A stretch of DNA of 64,000 bases. Origin: Boswellia sacra. Lineage: Eukaryota; Streptophyta; Magnoliopsida; Sapindales; Burseraceae. The notes below the pieces were generated by a model that saw only the letters and a list, made by a program, of their open reading frames with translations, was not told the DNA's origin and did no database searches. Where the stretch lies: the NCBI GenBank assembly GCA_013180625.2, contig SNVD02013667.1:62001-126000 (forward strand), written 5' to 3'. The translations under genes and the position numbers were made by a program. Of the stretch, positions 1 through 9,783 are shown piece after piece. Numbering within the stretch: the stretch's first letter is position 1; each line of letters starts with the position of its first letter.

Positions 1-3000
1 TCCAATCTTTTTAAAGAAATCAAACCTGACAAAGAAGGCAACTTCAAAGTCAAAGGACCTGAACTTCCTCGGAACATCGAAATGAATGGGAAGTGTGAAT
101 ACCAAGAATTTGACATTGGTTCCCTTGTAGCAGTTCCTCTTATATCAAGCTCTTCCAAACTTTCTATTTCCAAATTCTCCGGAAAATTTTCAAGTGTTGG
201 GCAACCAGACAATTTCAGAGTTTTAAGAGATTGCAAACCATTTATAACACCAGAAAGACTCACAAGATTCTTACAATCTTCCAAATTCAACAAAGTAAGC
301 CCCTTAAAAAATGCAATTGACAATGGCAGTTCTTTAAAAGGAGTTCTGTCCAAAAAAAGCTCTGCTAGACATTCCATACTTCCCAAAATCTGATCTGGAA
401 ACTTCTTTAATTTCAAACAACCAGAAAGAATAAACGTTTTAAGAGATTCCATGCCAATCTCACTTGGAAGAGTCCTAAGACTTGTGCAATCTTTCATATT
501 CAACAAGAGAAGCTTTTTGTGCACTAGCAAAGATGAATGAATCTCACATAGTTTCGTGCATCCTTCAAGAATAAGCTCTTCCAGATTCGGGACCTCACTG
601 AAGTCTGGTGTTTTCTTAAACATCTTGGAGTGGCTAAGATTGATGACTTTCAACTTGATTGAAGGCTATTAAAAATGGAAGAAATACAAGTAAATTTACT
701 TTCTTAGTTTGCCACGTAAAGAATGTAAAATATTATGAACAAATATTTACGGGCTTGTTCGTTTTTTTCACTTTTCACTTAAGTCTGAATGGAATCAGAT
801 TTAAGTGATTAAATTTTTTGTTTGTTTTTTAATTCAACACTTTTTTTAAGTGGTATACCACTAAATTTAAAAAGTGAAAATTGGTCACTTTTTTACTTGT
901 CAAATGTCTAAAAATATCAAAATATCCAAATTACCTGCATATATATAAATTTTTCTATAATTTCATTTTTGTTCCCTTTTTTTAACCTAGATGCCACAAC
1001 ATCATTATTTTGAATATAATAATTTAAATAAATTAATAAACACTTTGTTAGATTACTACATATAGCCAGCTAGCCTATGATATTCACCACAGTATATTTA
1101 ATTTAATTTAAAAATTTTATCATATAAATTTAATTTATTAAGGTTTGTATTAATTTTATTATCTTTTACTATTTAATTTTTGAGATATATAATACACAAT
1201 TTTTACTTTTTAATAACAAGGGTAAATATGTCCATTTTAAATTATAATATTCTCTTATCTTTTTTTAAGTAGTATAAAAAAAGGAAAAACAAACATATTA
1301 ATTAAGTCATTAGTGTTAAGTGCTAAAAAGTGATAAGTGATAAAAAGTGTTAAAAAGTGTTAAGTGGAAAACAACACCCAAAAAGAAAAAAATATATTTG
1401 AATAATGAATCTTACTTGGACTTCCTTCCACAATTGTTCGATGTGACTACATTGCAGTTGAAGTACAACAAGCTTATCCAATCGCAAACTTGATGGCAAG
1501 GATTTTGAAGAATACCCATGCCAATCAAGTAAACTTAATTCATTTGAAAGGTATTCAAGGCCTTCCGAAAGTTGAACGTTACGAATTTTGAGAAGTCTTA
1601 ATTTTGTCATGTTCAAAAAGGCTTTGGCACTTACATTCACCTGCATGTTATTTCAAGTATTTTGCCTTTTATTACATGCATTCCTTAAAATGTAAAGGCA
1701 AAGGATAAGTGAAGAATATGATTATCAAGGCATTCGTAAACTTGATTGATTAAAAAAAATAAAAAGTTAAATAACAAATAACTGAGTTGCATATTATCAA
1801 ATTTTGAGCAATCGATCTTCTAAGTTGGATATCTTAAAAAAGATTTAAGCACTTACATATGATTGCTGCTCTTCTTCAAGTATTAATTGCTCCACTCCTT
1901 CAAGTATTATACCTTCAACTCTTTTAGTTCCCTATAATTGATATTAAAAACAATACATAAGTGATGAACAAACTTTTTAGACATTGCTAGAACTAGCTAC
2001 ACATATGTGTGTGTGTGTGTGGAGATTCAATTGGTTAAATAAACTAATAAATTTAAAAAAAATGTTGTTTAATTAAATTGAGCTTACCGTGTTCTTTCTT
2101 CCATAATCTACTACGCTTTTCAGGCTTTTTAATAGATTTTGTCTCAACAATTTGCTGACCCATTTCTTGTAAAAGGTCATGCATCCACAATTTGTTGTCC
2201 TCGGAAACATTTAAGAGACATTTATCAACAAGAACACTTATTCCAATGTCTGGACTAAAACCACAACCATTTAATATCCTTGTCACATGGTCTTTGTTTT
2301 TTCCTTTAAAGAAACATGCAATATCAAGAAATATTTTCTTTTCCGTTTCTTTTAGCCCATCATAACTTATTTTAAGATGACAAACAATATCATCATCAAA
2401 ATCTCTATGCAGCCTTTCTAATGCACTTTCCCATTCCTTTTGTGTTCTACCAAATAAAAAGGAGCCCAAAACTTCAAGAGCTAATGGAAGACCACCTGCA
2501 TAATTTACAATAGCTTTTGAGAACTCAAGATATTTTTCTATTGGCTTACAGTTTTTGAAGGCTTTTGAACAAAAAAGTTCAAGAGCTTCATCATGATTTA
2601 GTTGCTCAACCTTATATAGCTTATCTACTGCATGTGCCACCAACAAATGTTTATCTCTTGTTGTTATGATGACCCTGCTACCTAAGCCGAACCAACTATG
2701 GTTTCCAACCAAATTTCTTAATTGTTTTATATCATCCACATCATCTACAACAATAAGAACCTTTTTATGCCATAACATCTTTCTTATCATGTCCATTCCA
2801 TTACATTCATCCCATATAGTAATGTCTGTTTCTCCTATAATTTGGGAAAAAAGTTGTTTTTGTAATCGAACCAAACCAGTACTTCCTTTTGAAATCTCTC
2901 TAACATTGGCAAGAAAACTAATACCTTCGAATTGATGAGAAATTAAGTCACAAATAGCTCTTGCAATTGTGGTCTTGCCTATCCCACCCATTCCATAAAT

Positions 3001-4643
3001 CCCAATCATGTCAACATCATAAGACTTTGTAGTGCTTGTAAACAATTTCATTAGTGTCTCCAATCGTGAATTTATTCCTACTAGCTCTTCATGAGTCTTT
3101 AATGTTGTAGGAATCAATTTACATATCTCTTTAACAATATCTTGAATAAATATTGTCTCATGCCTACAAAGGGAATGATAACATCAATTCTTTTTTTTTT
3201 TTTTTAATTTTAAGCAGCACTAAGACGTAAATGAACAAATTACGTATTTTAATAGTGATGTTGGAGTTCTCATATTCACTTGCATTTTATTCAAGGATTA
3301 CAATCCTTTTGCTATTAGTCCCTAAATTTGGTTATTGTTTTCTTTTTAGTGGATCAATGCTATATATACAAAGTTAAATATACAAAGTAATATGGCATCA
3401 CTTATTTTATGTTATATTCATTAACATTTATTGTTTTGACTTTTTATAATTCACTCACCTTTCACTTGATGACACATCACTTCATAAATAAAACTTTGTG
3501 TACAAATCTTTTAACTATATTATTACTCTTCTTTAGTGAGCTCATTATTACTCTAACCTCATTCCATTATATGTCTAACTTGACCATTCCTTTTTAAATT
3601 TTCATTACTAATAATGCTACACTTATAAAGTCTGTAAACAAAGTTTTATACAAAGTTGACATGGTATCAAGTGAATGAAAAGATGAACAGAATAAAGTTA
3701 AAGTAATGAATGTTGATGAATAATGTAGCATTGAATGAGTAATGTCATATCAATTTTGTATGCAAATTTTAAATGTAGCATTACTCTTTTGATAATTGTC
3801 ATAAAAGATTTAATTTCTATCAAGTGTAACCCTTAGGGTACAAGGCAAACCCATATATTTCACGGACTAGTAGTGTAAGGGCTCATACTCAACTTTTTTT
3901 TAATTTATCAAAAAAATAAAAATAAAAATCTTAACATAATTAACTAAAATTTTTGCATTTCTAATAATTGAGTATATATTCAATTTTTTTTCTAACAATA
4001 ACATTTTCAAAATGAAAAAAAAAACATGTTGGAGTCTTTTTTAAAATAGCAAATAATTACTTGATATAATAAACTAGTAATAAGGCAAAATAACTCAAAA
4101 GTGCATCTGATTTCAATAAATAACTTCTTAAAAGAAAGAAAATAATAATAAAAAAAGTTACCTGTCCTCTAAATGGAATCCAGAGAGATTGGCCACTATT
4201 TTTAAAGCATTCCTCCAATTTTGCACCTTTTCTCCATTCTTCCTTTCATGTTCAACAAAGGTATGTTGAAAATTTTTTGTTTGGTTCCGTACCACAGAAG
4301 GATGCACGTCATAAAAAATCGGAATAGCTTTTTGTTTATTTTCATTCATGCTTTGAACAATTTGAACAAGCTCATCCATGCACCAAGTAGAAGAAGCATA
4401 GTTTCTTGAGAAGACAATAATTGAAATTCTTGATGTTTCAATTGCTTTGAAGAGTTCTGGTGCAATAGACTTCCCCTTCCCAAGTCCTTTATCATCCTTA
4501 AATACTTTTATTCCTTTTCGTTTCAAAGCATCATGCAAATGATCTGTGAAGTTTTTGCGGGTGTCTTCACCTCTAAAGCTTATGAAAACATCATATTTCC
4601 AATGAATCAAAGAAAAAGTTGAAGAGGCTCCTTCGATAGTCAT
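1..4643 (-). pseudogene. TNL-A: TIR-NBS-LRR immune receptor, truncated by a 26-bp deletion (3' end outside window)
   Basis: Minus-strand relative of TNL-B. Exons from splice motifs: TIR 4162-4643, NB-ARC 2088-3163, short linker 1857-1931, first LRR exon 1416-1640, main LRR exon from 665 down to the window edge. The TIR has YDVFISFRGEDTRKNF and the WCMDEL glutamate expected of TIR NADases. The NB-ARC has GMGGIGKTT (P-loop), VLIVVDDVDD (kinase 2), GSRVIITTRDKHLL (RNBS-B), GGLPLALEVLG and a WMHDLLQEMG (MHD) motif. Compared with TNL-B, 26 bp are missing just before the NB-ARC donor, so the exon ends in phase 1 and the next exon meets TAA at once. The predicted product is a TIR-NBS protein of about 521 aa; the LRR exons remain but are out of frame. 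Such receptors act in cytoplasm or nucleus in effector-triggered immunity. It may be a pseudogene or a functional TN protein. Confidence 0.85.
751..1379. mobile_element. MITE-like insertion in TNL-A intron 4
   Basis: TNL-A intron 4 is about 750 bp, while the same intron of TNL-B is 124 bp. The extra 629 bp starts GGGCTTGTTCGTTTT and ends with the complement of GGGTGTTGTTTTCC, a loose terminal inverted repeat resembling Tourist/PIF-Harbinger ends. Both ends carry many short AAAAGTG/AAGTG subterminal repeats. I could not define a target-site duplication, so the borders are approximate. There is no coding capacity. Confidence 0.5.
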
Positions 4644-4752
4644 GAGGAAGCTATTTTTGCTCCTGTAAATTCCTAAAATTTGAAAAAGATAATACCTTAT
4701 TTCTAAGTTTCATGGACAATTAAATACATGTGTGTATAATTTTACTTGAAAC

Positions 4753-5424
4753 CAGGGGTGGAGCCTCATTCGGACATTGAGTCGAATGTGACTTCCTCCT
4801 TTTTTTTTTTTTTTTTTGTTATCGAAAAGTCTTGATGGTCCATTTAGTTTTATTAATATCCCTTTCACCCCTAAACTTATAAATATATATCAAATCCCTC
4901 TGTACAAAATATGTTAATCTTTGACCCAACAGACTCATTATTTAAAATATAAAACTACATTATCTAAATTATTAACAAGGTCTAACGACTTATATATATT
5001 AGAACTCCTTTTTCTTTACATAGTTTATTTTGTATATAATTTATATTCATTTTTACCTAAACTATAAATACTTTTAATTTATGAAATTAACTTGCAATTA
5101 ACCATTTGTTTTTAACATACCACTTTTTTTTAAAAATTGATTATTTTTTAATTGATTATCAATTTTATTATCAATTAATATTAATTATAAGACAGACATT
5201 TTAGTATTATATTCTTAAAACTAAAATGTAATTACAAAAAGAGATGAGTTTTAAGATCAATATGTAATCTTAATAGCTCTTTTACTAGTTATCAAATATT
5301 TAGTGTAATATATTTTTAATACATAATAATACACTAAAGAAAGCCTATTTATTATATATTATATTTTTATTTTTATTACGTTCAAAATTGTCTCCACTGA
5401 TTTACTTTTCTGGCTCCATCATTG
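4753..5424. mobile_element. Degenerate hAT-like remnant upstream of TNL-A
   Basis: The segment begins CAGGGGTGGAGCC and ends with sequence whose complement is CAATGATGGAGCCA, an imperfect terminal inverted repeat of the kind common in plant hAT elements. It is about 672 bp, AT-rich, and without coding capacity. The flanking 8-bp copies are too decayed to prove (CTTGAAAC and TTGAGGCC). The same element lies at the same place in block B, so it predates the block duplication. Confidence 0.4.
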
Positions 5425-5803
5425 TTGAGGCCATTACAATATATTAATTAGAATCATTGGGTGGACAAAAATCAAATTAGAAAAGAATTTGAAAGTAGAG
5501 GAATATTAATTTTTTTATTCCTCCTGAGAGATAAGTAATTATTTTCGATAATATAGTATGCTTGCTTACCAAATATTATTTTATTACATGATCATAATTA
5601 TGTTGATTTACCGTTTATAATTTCATTTTTAATGAAATCAACTTATAATGAAATTTAGCTAAAAGAATCATATTTAGAAGTAATTATTTTCAGTAAAATC
5701 AACTCAGTATATAGCAATCTTAATCAACTAGCATAATTGAAAAAATAATACTGAGCTAACTACATGCGTGATAAATTAAGGTTTAATTTGTATCTGAACT
5801 TAC

Positions 5804-5935
5804 AGTTTGAAGCCTTTGAGTAGTGCGTTGCAGCCGCTGGGTCTGATATTTCACTTGAATTTTAGATCTGTCTTCGATGGGCAGCCAGAGGATTTCTTTC
5901 TTGTGTGCAAAGGTGAAGAACTTTGCATGCTCTTA
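5804..5935 (-). other. Possible 5' leader exon of TNL-A
   Basis: On the minus strand this segment ends at a good donor (CAAACT then GTAAGT at 5803-5798). Acceptor-like sites lie just upstream of the TIR start codon at 4643. It would make a non-coding first exon about 1.2 kb before the TNL ATG. It contains a short upstream frame of about 20 codons starting at 5928. The same arrangement exists in block B at 37480-37616. No transcript evidence is available, and conservation is expected anyway because the whole block is duplicated. Confidence 0.25.
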
Positions 5936-6208
5936 TTTATATTTATTTACTCTTCAGTGCCCAAGTCTAGGTTGTCAACAAAGTAATGTGAAAAGAAGTG
6001 TTGTCATAAGAAATAAGAATGACACCAGCACATGTTGCCCCGTTAGCAAGTCAACAAAGTTTTTTCCATCACTTTCTCAAAGTCATATATGTAGAAAATT
6101 CAAAGTCTTCGATTACATTTTCTACGAAACTCTGTCCTCTTTATATATGATAACTACTTTTAGTTACATACGACAAACAAAAAAGCATCAACGAAGAAAT
6201 TGATTAAT

Positions 6209-6390
6209 AATGATCTTCTAATCCAAAATTTTAACCAAAAGTTTGAAATATTTTTATTAAGATTTGTTATTGTTAAGAATTACTTGAATTAAAAACTTAA
6301 TTTATGATGTCTTATATATATATGGTCAAAAGAATTCTTATATATGTACAAATTTAGCAATCGATAAATTAAGTAGATATTTTGTTATGG
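6209..6390 (+). repeat. Dispersed 180-bp repeat, copy A1
   Basis: Direct repeat shared with 8315-8495 in the same block and with 37936-38119 and 40078-40255 in block B. The common core runs from TGATCTTCTAAT to AGATATTTTGTTA. The two copies per block are about 2.1 kb apart. Their presence in both blocks means the local repeat predates the block duplication. No coding content is seen. Confidence 0.8.
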
Positions 6391-8314
6391 ATATTTTTAT
6401 ATATATATATTTTTCAATCACAAGTCTTTCTTTGTATCTATCTTAAAAATTTAGTTTTTTCTTTTAAATCTGATTTAAATATTGCTTTTCTACCTAAGGG
6501 AAGATTTGTCAATTACAAAACTTCATTCTTAGTAATAAAGTTTATCTCTCCTTCAAGCTTAAGGATTACTAGGGTCATTGAGTTAGCTTAGAAAATTATA
6601 AAGAGGTTAGATTTATGCAACAATTCAAGTTAATGGACAATGTTCTGTTATATTATAAATTAAGAAATTAAAAAAAGATATAATTATGGGGATAACTCAA
6701 GTTAGGAAGGATAAATTCCCCATCAATAACCTTGATTAAGAAAATCAAGGGTACCTAGGATAAAAGACTGCAAGAAGGGAGATGATATATATGGGAAAAT
6801 TTGAGAAATAACCCAAATTACAAGTTCTTTTTGATAAATTATTTTATTCAAAAAATTTATATTCTATAAATCTGTTTGACGTCTGATAATATTCGACGGA
6901 TATGTCTAATAATATCAAATAATATTTAATAATGTCTAACACTCAATTAAGAATCATGAGATGCAAATTTTTAGATAAAAAAATTACGTTTACAATTCAC
7001 AAATAAATTTAGATTATTTCTGAATTTTTTTATGTGTGTATATGTATGTATGTATGTATGTATATAAAGGTGTCTACTGGAGTATGAAATGAGATTGCAA
7101 ATGGGAGTGGGGCCGTGTTATTTAAGAGGAGAGATTAAAGAATTAAATTAAACAAAGTAGGAGAGCAAAACGCAGTAAAGAGGAGATGGGAGAAGGAGAG
7201 ACGAAGCTCATAGGTGTTTTCGTTCACAATACAACAAGGTAAATGAGATTTTATATAGAAGCTCTCCAACGACAGGCCATCCAATCAGAAGAAAAAATGT
7301 TCAAATAAAGAGCATTTACGTGGTGTAATATCCCCCATTATCACTCCTCCAATATTTTATCTTAAGTACCAAAATCCAAAAATTCACCGTTTTGTCTTTA
7401 GCACCACAAATAAATCAAAATTGTTCTTTAGAAGTTATTTGCAACATGGGTGACAACCACCTCCCATTAGGGCTTAAGATTTTACTAAATTTCCAGTTTT
7501 CACCATCCATTTTACTATAAGTTTGATAGTCCATGGAGCATTTAAGGGTAAACAAAATATCAATGAGGTATTTTACAAATTTATTCTTAATCTAATGTCT
7601 CTTCTCATTGATTCCATTTCATAGAATAAAATTTTCAGGAAAATGTAGAAATATCAGTTATTGTATTATAATAATTTTATAAAATACAAAATTAGGAATA
7701 TTGCCCCATCTCTCTTTGTCTGCAACAATAATACTCATTTTACAGTTCCTATAATACCGCTCCAGGAAAAAAAAAAAAAAAACTAATAATGCTCTAAACT
7801 CCCACCGAACCAAAACTTAATGCGTCCAGCGAACAAGCTCTAAACTCCACTGCCTTCTTCAACGGATTCAGTGAATTCTAGTTTGAATTGGTATGGATGT
7901 TGTGTTTGTGTTGTGTGTGTATTGGATTAGCAAGGAGTGTCGGCGTTTTATGGGTTTTGTGAGTGAGAAATATGAGCATTGAGACAGGGATGTGAGGTCT
8001 AGGCCAAAATAGTGGTAAAATAGTAATTGCATACAAGAATGTATTTCAGTTAACATATTCTTTGACAATCGTCTGAAAGTGAGGGTCTCTATGTTACTAA
8101 ATGCAAATATGGGGGCAAATAGTTTAGCTAAAACTAGGGGGTTTCCCTAGAAAAAATAATGAAGAATGACAGTAGCACATGCTACCCCATTGCCACGATG
8201 CTTCGTTGATAAATTTTCAAACAGTTTGCAGCCTCATTTTTCCAACAATTTGTCAAAATTAGAGGTGAGCACAGATTTTCGTGGAAAATGTATTCAAAGA
8301 CTTTGGTGATGAAT

Positions 8315-8495
8315 AGTGATCTTCTAATTAGAAATTTCAACCAAAAGTTTGAAATACTTTTATTAAGATTTGTTATTGTTAAGAATTACTTGAATTAAAA
8401 ACTTAATTTTTAAGGTCTTATAAATATATGGTCAAAAGAATTCTTATATATACAAATTTAGCTATTGATGAAATTAAGTAGATATTTTGTTATGG
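8315..8495 (+). repeat. Dispersed 180-bp repeat, copy A2
   Basis: Second copy in block A, about 2.1 kb from the first. Both copies are preceded by a similar segment containing GACA(C/G)(C/T)AGCACATG, so the full repeat may extend about 150 bp to the left. Confidence 0.8.
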
Positions 8496-9138
8496 TTTTT
8501 GATAGTAGGTTCGTGTTTTCCCTTTATTGGATGGGAAATACAAGACCACCACTACCCATGTTAGTGGATGTATGCACATTGGTTTGCCTAGAGCGTAGTG
8601 AGGTCGCTTTTGTAAGGTGATAGATGTGTCCTTCATGGAACCTTCCAGCCCCACACATTGTGGATGTCGTGTACAACTCAATTTTAGCCATTTTGCTTAG
8701 CATGGTGTGCTTCTTCGCAAATACCTTTGGACCCTAGTCATATTTGGGCTTGTTTATCTTTTTATTTCCAGCATTGTATGGGGCCTATGATGACTAACAA
8801 TTTGGGCCACATTAGTGCCACCTTTAGGCTTCATTAACCTATTTTGTGGCCCTCTGGCTTGTTCCCGAATGTAGTATTAACAACAAGGATAAGATAATAA
8901 TGAAAAATCTTTTTTCTTCCTCTCTTTTAGCTTTCAGTAAAATAACAATAAAACTCATTCCTTCAAACGTATAAACACAACTTTGTTCTTTTCCAAATGA
9001 AATAGAAAAGAGATTGTAATTTGGTCCGTGATTAAGAATCAGGGAAAGGACTAGAAAGAGTAAATGTTCATAATATTATTAAATCCACAACTCTAACAAT
9101 GAAAAAGGATAATTTATGCTAGGTTGTCGTTGTGTTTA

Positions 9139-9783
9139 CAAGGGCAGGCGCAAGATTGAATTTCTTGGGGGTAAAGTTATTTTTTAAAAAAAAAAAATTT
9201 GGAACCTAAAAGTTGTTTTTGGCAATTGAAGTTTTGGTTTTGGAGCTTGACAATTTTGTTAATTTCTAAATTAACAAAGTGTTAGTAAATCAGAGAGAAA
9301 AAAAAAACTCAAGTGGTTGTATGATAAAAACTATAATTTTTTAACCTACCCAGAGGAGAGGAGAGAAAGAGGAATTGATATAATATTAAAGAAAGTGTTC
9401 ATACTAATATTCGAGATTAGTCAAACAAAGTTATTTATACCACTTTCCTTTTTTTAATATACGATAGTAATTATTAGTCTAATCAAAAATATATTTGTTC
9501 AGGAAATTCTTTTTCAATTAGGAAGTATTTATCATTTTCTCATTTAAAGAATATTTAATTAATTAAATATAATAAAAATTAAAAATTATAACAGACTAAT
9601 TTATAATATATATCAATTATATCATTATAAATTTATGTATATAAAAGACACGCTGAAGCTAAAATATTAAAACTCAATAATATACTGCTTATTTAATATA
9701 AGACTTAAACAAGATTTATTAATTATTTTTTTTTAGGTCTAATGGTTTCGAGCCTCCGAAGCCGAAATTTAGTTCCGCCACTG
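9139..9783. mobile_element. hAT-type non-autonomous element, complete copy in block A
   Basis: 645 bp starting CAAGGGCAGGCGCAAGATT and ending with the complement of CAGTGGCGGAACTAAATT, which form imperfect terminal inverted repeats. It is flanked by an 8-bp target duplication with one mismatch: TGTGTTTA at 9131-9138 and TGTGTTTG at 9784-9791. Eight-bp duplications and CA(A/G)(G/T)GGC-type ends fit the hAT superfamily. No transposase frame is present. Block B keeps only the left half (40917-41206), so the insertion predates the block duplication. Confidence 0.75.

Larger units (their letters stand above)
4644..9138. other. Non-coding upstream DNA of TNL-A
   Basis: About 4.5 kb without a supported gene. 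It holds the older hAT-like remnant at 4753-5424, a possible TNL leader exon at 5804-5935, one copy of a 180-bp dispersed repeat (6209-6390) and a second at 8315-8495, and a TGTA-rich microsatellite near 7029-7064. Short open frames here have no family resemblance and are not conserved as frames in block B. The stretch 7350-7725 is replaced in block B by an unrelated 150 bp at 39107-39255. Confidence 0.6.

Noticed and set aside
5877..6203. 108-codon plus-strand frame, similar to 37557-37754
   Set aside because: Frame is not conserved between blocks (different length and end), while the DNA is. More likely a TNL leader region on the other strand.
7868..8068. 66-codon minus-strand frame with partial counterpart at 39386-39574
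   Set aside because: Similarity reflects the block duplication. No domain, and the frame diverges between copies.
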